From positions 141,801 through 205,800 of the forward strand of contig NBIV01000132.1 in the NCBI GenBank assembly GCA_003194525.1: DNA of 64,000 bases. Direction: 5' to 3'. The notes below the pieces were generated by a model that did not search any database, was not told where the DNA came from, and saw only the letters and a program-made list of their open reading frames with translations. The position numbers and the translations under genes were made by a program. Positions within the stretch are counted from its first letter, which is position 1. Every line of letters begins with the position of its first letter. Source of the DNA: Gracilariopsis chorda. Taxonomy: Eukaryota > Rhodophyta > Florideophyceae > Gracilariales > Gracilariaceae. Shown piece after piece: positions 12,245-23,348 of the stretch.

Positions 12245-12450
12245 TTTTGCTGCTAAGTGGCTGGAACTACAACGTGATTGTATTGCAAGCCATTCAGCAG
12301 CCATTGCACAGTAAACAAGCAGCAGCAGCAGCTAATAAACTGAAAGCTTTGGTGGTGCTGCTGCTGCTGAATGTTGTGACCGGAAGGGATGCGTCGCGCC
12401 AAAAGAGCGTTTTAATGCGCGTATGGGGGCGTTCAAAGTGCTTTTGTGGC
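12245..12450 (-). repeat. Interspersed ~150-200-bp repeat, copy A (inverted)
   Basis: The reverse complement matches copies at 13,774 and 14,202: a GGCGC(A/G)A block, an AAACATTCAGC-type block, CAGCAGC runs, then GGCTGCTG followed by a (C/T)ATGTT-like segment. All three carry opposed CAGCAGC and GCTGCTG runs and could fold. Likely a MITE or other short non-autonomous element. Confidence 0.55.
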
Positions 12451-12951
12451 GCAACGCCTCCACTAAGTCAACACCACCACAACCCTCTTCATACCAATTT
12501 AAATGCTTAAGAGGGGAGAGATAATTTAGTGTGGACCTCACTATTTTGTGCGATGTCAACAAGCTTTGGGCATTCGCAAATAGTATGTTCCACAGTAATT
12601 GCAGTTGTCACCTTAACTAATCTCAATACGCTGCGTACTATATAGATTTCATGACGGATGAGGGGGTTTAGTTGATTCAAGGGAGACTGTCGGTCGCGAA
12701 TGTTGCGGAATGTGCCAGAAATTGCTGGAACACACGTGTAGAATGTTCCAGTAGTGTCTAGCACATTGCACGCTTTGTTGGCCCAGCAAAGACTACAGTA
12801 TTTTAGTGATGCTGGCGCAAATTGTCGCTTAATTATTGGTTAGTGTGCAGCTCCAGAGGTCTCTAGAAGCCAATGGAGTAACCTAGACGCACACATTAGT
12901 AAATAGCAAGTAGAAATGCGTATTTGGCTCGTTTATAGTGCCTCTAAACAC

Positions 12952-12960
12952 TATAAAAAG
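12952..12960 (+). promoter_or_regulatory. TATA box with CA-rich downstream leader
   Basis: TATAAAAAG is followed over about 110 nt by a C/A-rich stretch with repeated TCAAC and CAACC motifs. The end of the gypsy LTR at 21,451 and the leaders of the secreted-protein genes look similar. No downstream gene was recognised, so this could be a promoter or a solo LTR fragment. Confidence 0.35.
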
Positions 12961-13060
12961 AGGTTCTGAGCTTCGGACCTCGGTATGAACTCACCTCAAC
13001 AATCGACCAACATCTAAGCCCCACCCCCTATCAACCTTCAGCCACTTCAACTATCATCAA

Positions 13061-13773
13061 CAACCAGTTAGGCGTTCGCCGCTGGATAAAGGGCTTCTAG
13101 TGAGGCGTGTGCCGCTAGTTGTCCAATAGGGTGGGGAAGTACCGTCGCTAAGACCAGTTGAAGCGCCTTAGGCGTCGACAGGAGACGAGTAGTGTGTACT
13201 AAAGGTGTTTCTGTCGTCTGTGAGCCCCACTGGAGCTTTGCTCTGATAACGGTGTCGGTCGAAAGACCTGGCGATTTCCGGACGGAAGTACTTGACGGAA
13301 AGCTATCCGCGAGCGACGTGCCGTGCAACCTTTCCTGCAAAGGGCCAGCTTGGGTATAGAGTGAAAGCATATCCCGCTGTTAGTAGCTCTCCTAGGGAAG
13401 CCCTGTAAGGATTGTATGCGCCTGCTTCTGGTTAGTGCAGAGGTAGGTAGGCTGCAGAATCCACTTCACATCCGGAGTATCTGACCGGAAGCCGAGGGTC
13501 TGGCCCTTAGTGATCCTTGACATAATTCTTGGGTTGCGCGTCGTTTCAACAAAGAAGTTAAGAAGTTTTATTTGGGGATTGAGCCTCTTGCTCTCTCTAG
13601 TGTTGTTTTATTTCATCGAGTGGGTTTAGTTCTTTTGATCCCACTGTTTCCAACTTGTTTTGGGGCTTTTAGCTACGAAGAGCACCCTTTTGGCTTTTAT
13701 TATTACAACTTTTTCGCCCTTTGCGTCACTGTTTCGTGATGGCGCCCACAGAGATGTTGCGCCAACACATTTC
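13061..13773. other. No gene recognised
   Basis: A 100-aa minus-strand frame (13,370-13,068) has no recognisable domain. Nothing else was seen. Confidence 0.35.
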
Positions 13774-13930
13774 CTTGCATGCCCCCTTCATTGCGCGCAA
13801 TTTACACTTTGGCGCAACGCCTTCCCGGAAATTAAAACATTCAGCGCCAGCAGCAGCGGCAGCAAATATCAAAGCTTATTGGCTGCTGCTTCATGTTTAC
13901 TGCCACTGCTGCTCACTGGATGGCATTAAA
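13774..13930 (+). repeat. Interspersed repeat, copy B
   Basis: Begins CTTGCATGC and contains TTGGCGCAA, CAGCAGCAGCGGCAGC and TTGGCTGCTGCT followed by CATGTTTACTGCC. It has the same orientation as copy C and is inverted relative to copy A. Confidence 0.55.
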
Positions 13931-14201
13931 GTGAATGACTGCAGTGGCAGCCGATTGAAATCAATTGCAGTTAGACCAACACGCTTCATTTAAACAATTA
14001 TCAAAGGAAGGAGTTGTGTTTCTATAACCTCTTTGATCCATCGACCAAATTTCAGGTCTGGTGCAGCACACAGAACCCACTTCTCTTCGTACATTCGAAA
14101 ATAGATCCGAAAAACTATTTTTGTCTCTCCAATCATAAGCATTTGTTGATATATGAGGAAGATGCTCTTAATTGAATGGAGCTGGTGCGCTAATAAACTG
14201 C

Positions 14202-14350
14202 CTTGCATGCGCCTGTACGCGCATGCAAAATTGGCATTTGGCGCAAAGCCTCCGTAACATTTAAACAAATCAGCAGCCGCCGTTACGCATACAGTGCATT
14301 GGCTGCTGCTACATGTTGATTGCAGGTTTGATGCTGAGTGGCTGGCACTC
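14202..14350 (+). repeat. Interspersed repeat, copy C
   Basis: Begins CTTGCATGC and contains TTTGGCGCAAAGCC, CAGCAGCCGCCG and ATTGGCTGCTGCTACATGTT, ending GAGTGGCTGGCA. It aligns over its length with copy B. Confidence 0.55.
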
Positions 14351-15034
14351 CAAAAATACCTGCAGTGCCTCCCATTCAAAAGCAGGCAGGTTATGCCACA
14401 TGGATTAACTGATTATTCAAAATTTGGAGCAGCTACAAATTGCATTACATACCTCAGTCCAATACCGTATATAGATTCTCACGTCTCATAGGCACTCTCG
14501 GCGCCGTAGTTTTCGTTAGTCCGCAGAACGTTTGCGAGCAATAACGAGCAAATGCGTATTGCAGATCCCCAAAAGTCACCCCATTCAGTGGCGCGAAACG
14601 CCACCCGTGGCCAAAGGCAGCTTCTATCTGTCTAGCTACTTAAATGATAACTTGGTATATTAAAACGTATCAAAACTTAATTTCGAAGCAAGAACCGAAT
14701 GCATCAATACCTTGGAGACATCATGCAAATAAGGTAAAGCAAGATCCAGAAATTTATGTGAACCACACTATTTGTTTAATCCATACCAATTATCTACCCA
14801 CATTAGTTGCAGTTCTTACCTGTACTGTGAGAAGTTTTTGAAAACTCAACTAAGTTTCGAAGTCCGTGTGTTGTGTACTGCGTGTATATAGAAGTTGTTT
14901 TATTGACTCGCACTCGTACTTAGCTATACTCAGTAAAACAGTCGAATGATTGTATTGTCTACACCTATCTTGTCCAAATTCCCGCTGTCCCCAACAGTAA
15001 AGCAACGCTTCCCTGCGCCGTTGCCAAATGGTTT
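14351..15034. other. No gene recognised
   Basis: Anonymous sequence before the left repeat of the DIRS-type element. Confidence 0.4.
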
Positions 15035-15255
15035 ACGTGTTGTGTACACAACTTTTTATGCTCATGAAAACGCGTGACAGATAAATAACGAGGGTGGCCC
15101 GCAAGAGTCGGGCACTACTCGACGCGTACGGTGAGATCTAAATGGGTTCAGATAAGCAGTTCACAATTAGATCACAGCCGAGGGCGGCGGGCCAGGCACA
15201 CTTGTATTGGATCTCGGCACCCAGGGACCGAGACTGTGTCCCGGTGTGCCTTTCT
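15035..15255 (+). repeat. Left terminal repeat of DIRS-type element
   Basis: About 210 bp match 29,886-30,108 in the same orientation. Both contain ATGCTCATGAAA(A/G)CGCG, GACGCGTACG and GAGACTGTGTCCCGGTGTGCC. Similarity is roughly 80-85% by eye, so the element is old. Direct rather than inverted terminal repeats point to a PAT/Ngaro-like arrangement rather than classical DIRS1. Confidence 0.65.
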
Positions 15256-15312
15256 CTTTTCCAAAGAGAGTCCCCAGAAATTCTGGCGGTACGCTCGTTT
15301 CAAGTAGTCAAA

Positions 15313-16110
15313 ATGAATACGACAAAGCGTGCAACCGGTTGCACGCTATCGTCTACAGTCATGAGTTTGCTCGCTACTAGTGTGGCTGAGGCCAACATGT
15401 TGCTCGCCAAAGCCGAGAAAGTCGCCAAGGGAGAGTCCCTCGAAGAAGCCCAAATCAATGTCTCTTGGCTAGTCGCATATGGGAAGATAGCGCGTCGGTG
15501 CCGTGACGATAAGAACTTCGGTATCACTCTTTATGCCTATGAACAAGGTCCAGGTGTGAGGGTGTTTACTGGAGGGCTCTTCGAAAACCTTGAATGGCCT
15601 CTACGCAGGGGGCTAGAAAAGTACAACAGTCTTCGCCCAGTGTCTTAAAATGAAGCCAGTTATATCAACCCTACTGGTTACTGGATGGATTTCCATGCAT
15701 CCGCCATCGACTTTAGGCAGGAAGCCATAGAGGACAAGAATGATGATGGTATATTGAATTTCGGTGTATGGGCTTTTGTTTCGATTCGGTACGGTCTCCG
15801 TGTGGTGAGATTCCGCTCTGAGTTTTACAAAATGGCGGCAAAAGACCCTGTACACGCCGAGTTAGTAATTCTTAGTCGGCAGCAACGCAACGAGGTTGCT
15901 GCATCTGACAATCTAACAGAACCGTTAGAGAAGTTGGACTCCCACATGTCCACACAATTGATGAAGGCAGCCGCTACCTTAGACGCCAGCAACGCAAAGA
16001 AGCGTTCCAAAGGCAAAGGAGGAGCTGCTGACGAACATTCGTCGCAATTGGCTTTTCGCGCCTGCTTTCGTCTAAGACTCATAAGGGAGTCCAGGCATGG
16101 CGCAGCTTAG
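15313..16110 (+). pseudogene. DIRS-type element ORF1 (gag-like), one in-frame stop
   Basis: From the ATG at 15,313 the frame runs to 16,110 with one interruption, a TAA at 15,646-15,648. Reading continues in the same frame on both sides. The protein has no recognised domain; its middle is hydrophilic and ends in a Lys/Arg-rich region (NAKKRSKGKGG). Its place between the left terminal repeat and the RT matches the gag-like first ORF of DIRS elements. That assignment is by position, not homology. Confidence 0.5.
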
Positions 16111-16358
16111 GATGCTCGGCATTCTTATGCCGATCAATCCAGTTTGGGATCTACGTCAGGCCCGCCGTCCCCATCACCGCCGGAGAAGGAGAGTAATTGT
16201 CGGACATTCCCCAAACCGTGGAGGAGAAGGCCTTTGCGAAGAGGCAGATCTGGAGGAGGGTTGCCGCGGTGACATATACCAAGAGATAAGTCCGGCACAC
16301 GCCAGAGTGGCAAAGTCTCAAGGATGCATCTTCTGCGGTCTTCGTCATGTGAAAAGAG

Positions 16359-18546
16359 TTGGAAGAGGGTCCGAAGGGGCGATTCGTAGTGAACCTGGCC
16401 AAGCAATCGAAGCATTGGCGGAAGGTTTACATGAAGATCGAATCTGTTTCGGAGTTTGCTTTGAACGTGCAGAAATGGGATACATTTCTTTCACTGGACA
16501 TCGAGAAGGGATACCGTCAGTTCCGGCTGGCGCCTGTCATCCAGAATTGTTATATCTTCAGCTATTGCGGAAGGTATTTTCAGTGTGTTGCCTTGCCATT
16601 CGGTTTGGGACGTTCGCCATTATGGTTTACCCAATTGATGATACCCTTTGTAACGCAACGGTGGCGGCTCGTTTATCGCGTATTGGCGTATCTGGACGAC
16701 TTTCTCATAGCCCCTCCGGCCTTGGGAACCGTAGCTGGAACGAAGCATTGCCAAACTGCGCGTTCCGTCATTCAGGACTTGATGGGGAAGATAGGTCTCA
16801 CCCGGCACGAGTACAAATGCGAATGGGCAAGCAGTCAGGTGCTGGAGCACCTTGGGATGGTTATCAACGGCAACCAGATGAAAGTATTTTTGCTGCCCCG
16901 GAAAGTCCAAAAAATCGCGATCTGGCAGCAAAGCTCTGAGACAGGTCCGAATCGGCCATTGCATGCTGCCGTAGAAGGCTTTGAGACGTCTCCGCGCAGT
17001 CTGTATATCACTCACATTGGCCATGCCGTAGGCTCGCTTCTATACCCGTTCTTTTTACTAGGATATGTCGCGAAGGCGTGCAGAAAAGCGCGGGAGATGC
17101 CGTCTCAGCCATCAGAGTATCCAAAAGTTGGCGAAATGAAGGGATCTGACGCGCAAAGAGCTTGCCGGTCGTCCAATGCTTCCATCAACTTCCTTGGTAT
17201 CCATGCATATGGACGCCGCCGATGCTAGCTATGGAGGCACTTTAAGTTTCGAGGGCTGGTGACCCGGAATCGACAGACATTGGAAGGCACAAGGGATCTG
17301 GGATTGGCGGGACCAAGCGCAGTGCATCACATTCCGAGATTAAAAGCCATCCGCTGTGCAACCCTGCCCAGTTCTGTCTGCAGTGAGCTTGCTGTCGCGC
17401 GACAGTGCGCTAATATTAAGCTGGACGAGTACCTGTCTGGTGCTGCTCACTGTAAATGGATGTAGTGAGAAGCCACCGCAGGTGGATGCCACCCAATTCC
17501 AATTAGTAGTAACCATATTGTCTGTCCGTCTAGAACGCCTCCGTGTGCATATGCGCTGTAGGATCATGTTTAGAAACTGGCACCCCGCATCAACTGGAAC
17601 ATTGAAGAAAGTGATTCAATATCTTTGTTAACAGAGACCCAGAGGTGAGCTCGCTACCTGCGACCACCAGAGGTGAGCTCACTACCTGCGGTCGCCTCCG
17701 AGAAGCTTGCTATCTGCGGTCTCTCGATAAGACCTTTCGCCTACCTGGCAAATTAAGGTAGCGTTCTCCCAGACAACTCGCTGGGCAGAACGACATTGCC
17801 TCCTTCTGGTTTTTTTTGCCTTCTCCTATGGCTCATTCCTTCGAATTCATTCACACCTCTACAGCACGCTATTGATGCGTACTAGGTGTTATACCGCCTT
17901 CTACTCATGGGCCGTTTGGGGAAGCAAGTGGTTCAATTATGCCGAAAAGATTTGCTTTTGAATATCGACAATGAGGCAGTGGTACATATCACAAACTATC
18001 TCATTTCCGCCAGTGGCTCAATGATGCGGGAGCTGCAGCGATTGAAAGCAATCCTAGATCACCAACGAATTCAGATACAATCAGAGTGGATCCCCAACGT
18101 CGCAAACAAGTTTGCCCATGGTTTTTCGTGACGCTTCTCTCGTGGGGACTTGATGATTCGGCGGCAGTTAAGGCGTTCCGTGGTCGATGGCATGGCCATC
18201 CTATCAGATACGTTTGCTTTCCAACACGTGGGCGAGCACCCTGTCTTCCTGCGACAGCGGAGTTACCTAGAACTGGCCCCGCATTAAAAAAAGGACGATG
18301 TACGCCTACTCTGTTCCCCAGTGAACCTCCTCTCTGCAGCAGTTAACAATTTGTGGCGGTGGAAAGGCCCAGCAGTGCTGCTGATACCAGATTGGCAATG
18401 AAAGCCCTGGCGCCAAGCAGCGCTGCGAATGGCATTGAGAATGTAACGACTTCCGCGTGACCGGCACGAAGTTTGGCAAGGCCTTCGCCAAGTCAACCCA
18501 TCCTGGAACCTTATGGTGTTGGCAACCACCTTCGCGTGACACGAGC
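16359..18546 (+). pseudogene. DIRS-type pol remnant: reverse transcriptase and RNase H
   Basis: The frame 16,359-17,228 has DIRS-clade RT features: LSLDIEKGYRQFRLAP, LPFGLGRSPLWFTQLM, and YLDDFLI at 16,689-16,709. RNase H follows: a DAADAS start near 17,210, then, after a 539-bp insertion, NIDNEAVV near 17,960 and EWIPNVANKFAHGFS near 18,085. Downstream, SDTFAFQH and PAVLLIPDWQ match the post-RNase H region of DIRS pol. Stops and frameshifts are scattered, including before 16,359, so it is inactive. The similarity ends exactly where a reversed LTR begins (18,547). Confidence 0.8.
17355..17893. repeat. 539-bp insertion inside the RNase H region
   Basis: RNase H similarity stops near 17,350 and resumes near 17,890. 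CCGC stands on both sides (17,351-17,354 and 17,894-17,897), a possible 4-bp target duplication. The insert starts TGTGCAACCC and contains a tandem 28-bp repeat (17,640-17,667 and 17,668-17,695). Probably a solo LTR or other small element; family unknown. Confidence 0.5.
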
Positions 18547-19290
18547 TGCAGTGCAATGCTCGGAAGAGGGAGTGCACCGAAAGAAGTTCGGGATCCTTCC
18601 TCGTTAGAGGTGAGCCCAGTTGGGTAGAACCCTCCCAGGGGTGGCACGACTATGCCGAGTTGTGAGGCCCAGGCTACTCGTTGCGACGTACACAGGAAGG
18701 TTGAGGCAATAATCAGTTATCCGCAGGAGTGGTGTGTGGAAGTCGTCCTTTCTTGGAGAGGTGAGGTTTACACGTTAGTAGCACGCGCAAACACGAGCCG
18801 TGGATACTGGAGAAGCCACCCTGTAAAGGGAATAATAAGGGGGAGCCTAGTCACGAGTGTTGTGACGAAGACTAAGGCCAGTGCCGGTAAATAAACCTTA
18901 TACAAGGCAAACTCTAAGAAAGTTGGAACGACAATCCAGTTACTGAGGTCCTTGAGATAGGCAAGAGGGTTAGACTTTCCTTATGCTACGGTGCTTCCCT
19001 CCAACGAAAAGTAGAGAACACACGAAGGCGGTGAGGTCTAGAGCCAGTTCCCCGGGTTGGCTTCCCTTGTCGGAGAAGGTTTACTGGTGCGACGGCAACT
19101 CGCCGGCCCACTAATTACTAACGATCCCTGAAATGGGTGTAATATTAATACATGGAACTAACTAAACTACTCCACTTTGGTGGTTCATGTGCACTAATGT
19201 GGCCAACCGCCAATTGACTCTTCCATGTCCCACGGGGCAAATCCACTATTAGTGGTCGTATTTCATGCAATGAATAGGTGACCGGCTCAA
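18547..19290 (-). repeat. Degenerate solo LTR, same superfamily as the 52,468 LTR
   Basis: The reverse complement of the 52,468-53,291 LTR aligns along this stretch. Landmarks are TGCAGTGCAATGCTC at the start, GAGCCCAGTTGGGTAGAACC, CTGGTGCGACGGCAACTC near 19,085 and GTGGCCAACCGCCAATTGAC near 19,200. The match fades after about 19,290. No internal region remains. It truncates the DIRS pol. Confidence 0.7.
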
Positions 19291-19687
19291 ATAGTGGATG
19301 ATTGCGTAGTTCCTGCGTCTCGACGCACATCGGAAGTCATAATTTGAGTGGAGGGCAGTGTGCGTACATGACAAGTACACCGTATAGCGATTATAAGAAT
19401 TCTAAAATTACTCCACACCACGCATTTGAGAATGCAAATACGGAATATGATGCAAAAAAAGTCAGGTACTCTTTTTCATATCACTTTTAACGTCCCCAGG
19501 AAGGAGCCTGGGTGGCAGCCTGGGTAGCAGCTTGCGAAGAGCGAAACAGTAATTTTATGAGCTGCCTACGATTGTCACGATAGTTCTGTAGGACTCTCTT
19601 TCTCTTGTTAATATGTTCCTGCGCAATGTGAGTCATCCTATTCCTCAAACAAACAAAACGCTGCTCGTCTTCCGCCCGTAAAGGTTG
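19291..19687. other. Flank of DDE transposase, no feature defined
   Basis: Could hold one terminus of the transposon below; I did not find matching inverted repeats on the two sides. Confidence 0.3.
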
Positions 19688-20842
19688 TCAGTTAATATGC
19701 CGACTCGTAAATGCCATCCCTAAACGAAAGAAATCGTCATAGATAGTTATGGACCAGCGCCATTTCCTAGAAAGCAAAGGCCAAAGGCCAAAAAGCCGGC
19801 GGAAATATTTCTCGACAATAATACGATCGCTTGATAATTTTCTGTTATAGGCTTCATCAGATAACGATAAAGTGCAATTGAGTGGTTTCTTTTTGGAGGT
19901 AATACCCCGAACAATTTCATGCACGCCATGGTAGCCTTTGTCCAGAAGAACTGCCCAAAAACATGGAAACTCTCCACTTAGAACCCCGATGTCATTCACG
20001 CTGTGATCTTGTCTATCCTTCCTAAGCTCCGTTAAATACCAGTTCCATCTCCTCTGAAAAATCTCCAAATTAGAAACGGAGCCATAGTAATGTTGACTAG
20101 AGCCAAGCGCTAAACCGTTGGGGAGGACAGAGACTTCAACCTTGTAACCGTAAAGCTTGTGCTTACAGCTAAAGTAGCGATTCCCGTCGGCGATGTTACC
20201 GCTTGGTCGGAAGGCCTGTTGATAAGTGACGTCTGTAGCGTAGCTATCCTCTTTAAAAGTGGAAAAATGTTTACCATCGTCTCGAAGTAGTGCCATGGAA
20301 TGAAGTTTGCCAACCTCAGTAACGAAACGTTTGGAAGTGGATGAAGAAATCAAGCAAACAAACTTGGTAATGAGACTCTCGAACGTTGGCCCCTTTATTT
20401 TGAATACCCGCAGGAGAACACTCCATTGACCTCTGTGTTTTAAGAAGGTTAGGGCCATAAAAACAGCATCCTTTCCGGAAACCTTTGACTTCTGACCACG
20501 ACCGACGTTGTAACCTTGAGTGATGAACTTGGTAAGATGATTCCACAAGATTTTGAAAAGGACGGGGTCTAAGTTTATCATGCTCTTGATTCCTTCGACC
20601 GCGCCCTCATCGTAGAATGCGTCAAAAAATGAACAAGGAGAATGCGCCTCGTCATCTGAGCCAGCATCATCTCTTGTGATGTTGTACTGATTAACATCGT
20701 TCTCACGCTCCACAGTGGTATCTGCTAGCAGCGTCAGTGCGACGGGGGCATCACAGGAGCCAAAGAAAGTCATATAGAAGGGACAGGAGGAACGCAGTTG
20801 GTGCAGCGTGGGTGGGAGGGTGGACGCTGTAGAGTATGCCAT
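19688..20842 (-). CDS. DDE transposase (DDE_Tnp_4 / Harbinger-IS5 type), 384 aa
   Basis: One uninterrupted minus-strand frame. The catalytic signature is readable in order: D in SYATDVTYQQAFRP (~204), D in AVLLDKGYHGVHE (~300), and E in SSDRIIVEKYFRRLFGLW (~350). The E sits in the usual R-x3-E context before an Arg-rich helix. This is the cut-and-paste endonuclease fold shared by PIF/Harbinger, ISL2EU and bacterial IS5. About 150 residues precede the first D. With no stops or frameshifts it is the best-preserved transposase here. No DNA-binding partner gene is adjacent and its terminal repeats were not located. Confidence 0.8.
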   Translation of the reverse strand: MAYSTASTLPPTLHQLRSSCPFYMTFFGSCDAPVALTLLADTTVERENDVNQYNITRDDAGSDDEAHSPCSFFDAFYDEGAVEGIKSMINLDPVLFKILWNHLTKFITQGYNVGRGQKSKVSGKDAVFMALTFLKHRGQWSVLLRVFKIKGPTFESLITKFVCLISSSTSKRFVTEVGKLHSMALLRDDGKHFSTFKEDSYATDVTYQQAFRPSGNIADGNRYFSCKHKLYGYKVEVSVLPNGLALGSSQHYYGSVSNLEIFQRRWNWYLTELRKDRQDHSVNDIGVLSGEFPCFWAVLLDKGYHGVHEIVRGITSKKKPLNCTLSLSDEAYNRKLSSDRIIVEKYFRRLFGLWPLLSRKWRWSITIYDDFFRLGMAFTSRHIN

Positions 20843-21450
20843 AGTGTGTGGTGCTCAATTCCAGGTTCTGTAGAAGCCATGATTTGGGGACTGCATAATT
20901 GGCGCCTCATATCAAATTGCATTGCATAAGCCCGCCTAAAATCAAGCGGCTGTGTAAATACGGAATCCGCACCTTTGGGCCACGTAACTTTGCCATAAAC
21001 CGAGATATTGTGAGTAGCATGAGATATGATTGGGTTAGCATTCTTTGGTTTTGCACTTTGTCTTATCAAATAGCAGCGGTGTGATATCGGCTTGGATGCA
21101 TTCTCTCGTTGCCTTATTTTTATGTGCAAGTTTTCTTTACTACATAAAAGAAGCATTCGCAAAATCAACCAGGTACCAAAAATCGCTCCGTGAGGGCATT
21201 GCACTTCACGACCAGCGTGTTGGATGCAGCTTGTTGACGCAGCAATCAGTGATGTAGAGGCAGTCGCCGGACTGACTTATGGTTCGACAATGTCCATGAA
21301 ACTCGTGTCCTAGTTCGCTTGGAGCGAGCGCACAATGTTCAGTCGGAATTAACAATGTCAAACTTGGGTGGAGTTCTGTGTAGCAGAAAACCGTCCCGTT
21401 TTACCAGTTTCAGAGAGACATTTAATTGCTTACATCGGTTTATTAGCCCT
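20843..21450. other. Between transposase and gypsy element, nothing recognised
   Basis: Holds the upstream region of the minus-strand transposase. No domain or terminal repeat recognised. Confidence 0.35.
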
Positions 21451-22102
21451 TGTTAGAAGTAGTTATTATTTACCTTTCTTTGAGTATAGTTGCCTCTAGC
21501 ATCAGTTCTAAAGTGCACAAACCAGATAGGTTTTTTCTACTCGATCTGCTAAAGAAATCGGTTACCCGTTTGCCATGCCAAACTGGCCTCAAAGCCGAGT
21601 TGACATCTTCGTGACACCCTGTCAATATGACATGACAACATTTTCATATCAAAGAAGACTTGGTTGACCACATGGACCTATGGGCTCTAAAGTACACGTT
21701 GCCTACTACTCACAAAGTTGACAGACACTTCACACGGTACAGCAGGGATCGAACCGTTATGGAAGATTCCCAAGGGAGTCGTGCCAAGTCATCAATAGCA
21801 CCTTGGATCCATGCCAGATCATCGAGACCTTGTCTGATGACAAGTCATCAGCATTGATGGAATTGGACAAGTCATCAAATGACTAGATCTGGCACTGAAC
21901 CCGGTACACCAGTAGTGTACGGAAGCCAGCACGAACAACAAGCATCATACCGTTTAGCTCGGACGAATTCTCATTGACTAGTGGCACTGATAGAACCAGA
22001 CTAGAAACTCTATATAAACCTCGATGGATGTTCCGAACTTCTAACTTGGATCATCACCATCGACTTTCAACCAATTCAACCACTGCACCTCTGTTCCTAA
22101 CA
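21451..22102 (+). repeat. 5' LTR of chromovirus 1
   Basis: Aligns along its length with 28,342-28,992. It contains a TATA box (CTATATAAACC near 22,010) followed by a CAACC-rich stretch, as expected for an LTR promoter. Confidence 0.85.
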
Positions 22103-22103
22103 T

Positions 22104-22118
22104 TGGTAGCATCGCAAG
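22104..22118 (+). other. Primer-binding site, initiator-Met tRNA type
   Basis: TGGTAGCATCGCAAG begins two bases after the LTR. Its first eight bases complement the 3' end (TGCTACCA) of eukaryotic initiator methionine tRNA. Confidence 0.65.
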
Positions 22119-22233
22119 TGAGTATTGCGCTTACCTGAAACTGGTGACCATCCAGCCTTGGTGGACTTTGCTACACAAAATTCCCTAAGTTTGGATGAGT
22201 CACAGGAATCCAGATCATACTGACTGTTGATTT

Positions 22234-23010
22234 TTGACCAATTGTGTGTTTCCAGTGAGCCCAATACTCCGATCCAGGTTACCGCCGTCCTCGCCATCGG
22301 TGTACACCAACACCGACATATCCTCCGAACCACCGTCAAAACCGCCGCCGCCGCCACCCATGAACCTCGCCGAACCTGAAACCCCTGTACCTGACCGCAG
22401 CTTCTCCTTCGAGCCCCGTACGCCTTCACCCAAACCAGTCGACAACCTCGTTTCGCTTCAACCCCAGAGGCCTTGTAGTCACCCACCATCTCCCAAGCCA
22501 GTGGACATAGCCCCAGAAGCCTCAAAAGAACGTCAACTAACTTCAATTGTGGACAAACCTACAGGATTCCAAAGAGTCGGGGAACGTATTAGTCAAGCGT
22601 ACGACTGCGCCAATCAGAACCGCAGACGTGTCCTGCCGGTCAGTGATGCCGGAAACATCAACCTCTTCCGTGTGGTAAACGATAGTATTCGTCGCCAGAG
22701 AAAGCGTACACTTCGTCATCGGCTTCGTACACCTAGGTGTGACGACTGCAATTTACGCTTCAACAGCCGCATAAAACTTGAAGGACACATCCACGGAACC
22801 AAACACAAAAATAAGGTGTTGTCAAAGACGTCACCATCTGGTTGTTTTATTTGCCGTATACCGTCGTTCAACACCTGGAAGCATTACAAGGACCACCACA
22901 GAGGTGACAAGCATCGTCTGGTTAAAGAAAAGGAACAAAGGCGTCAACAGAAACACTTCAACGGCCGTTTTTACCGCGGTAAACAAAGTTCTGCAAAAAA
23001 TAAAAATTGA
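22234..23010 (+). CDS. Extra 5' ORF with two U1/matrin-type zinc fingers
   Basis: Open to 23,010; the first ATG is at 22,360, and the frame extends upstream without an ATG. A GTGAGT at 22,118 and TTTCCAG at 22,249-22,255 could form an intron joining a leader. The N-terminal half is Pro/Ser-rich (PPSPKPVD repeated). The C-terminal half carries CDDCNLRF...HIHGTKH and CFICRIPS...HHRGDKH, both C-x2-C-x12/13-H-x5-H. This is the U1/matrin spacing used by dsRNA- and RNP-binding proteins. A basic tail follows. It lies before gag, where gypsy elements normally have no gene. It is open where much of pol is broken. Function unknown; RNA or cDNA chaperoning is possible. Confidence 0.65.
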   Translation: MTNCVFPVSPILRSRLPPSSPSVYTNTDISSEPPSKPPPPPPMNLAEPETPVPDRSFSFEPRTPSPKPVDNLVSLQPQRPCSHPPSPKPVDIAPEASKERQLTSIVDKPTGFQRVGERISQAYDCANQNRRRVLPVSDAGNINLFRVVNDSIRRQRKRTLRHRLRTPRCDDCNLRFNSRIKLEGHIHGTKHKNKVLSKTSPSGCFICRIPSFNTWKHYKDHHRGDKHRLVKEKEQRRQQKHFNGRFYRGKQSSAKNKN

Positions 23011-23348
23011 TCATATCATTCTAGTCTTTAAGCTACCCTTTGTGGCTGGGTTCAAGCTCCCACTGCGCCAAGATTACCAAGCTTTGTCAAGGGAGAAGTA
23101 GCAATACAGGTCTTACTATCTTCCCAATCTCTTGACCCCTGGTAACCTGAAGGAACTCTACTTTAGTCACTCCGACACGCTTCCACGTTCTTACAGAGAA
23201 GGGATTCAAAATCGAGACTTCGAACTTCCGATTGATTTCCGGAAACCACTTTATCACATCATACCTGGCAGAATCCCGAACAAATCCGCAATATAATTAA
23301 CTAGATCCAAATTTTGGCCCGAAATTCATACCCATTTGGCAAAGTTTT

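Noticed and set aside
21740-21770. tRNA-like GATCGAACC word
   Set aside because: Lies inside the gypsy LTR; no cloverleaf could be built around it.
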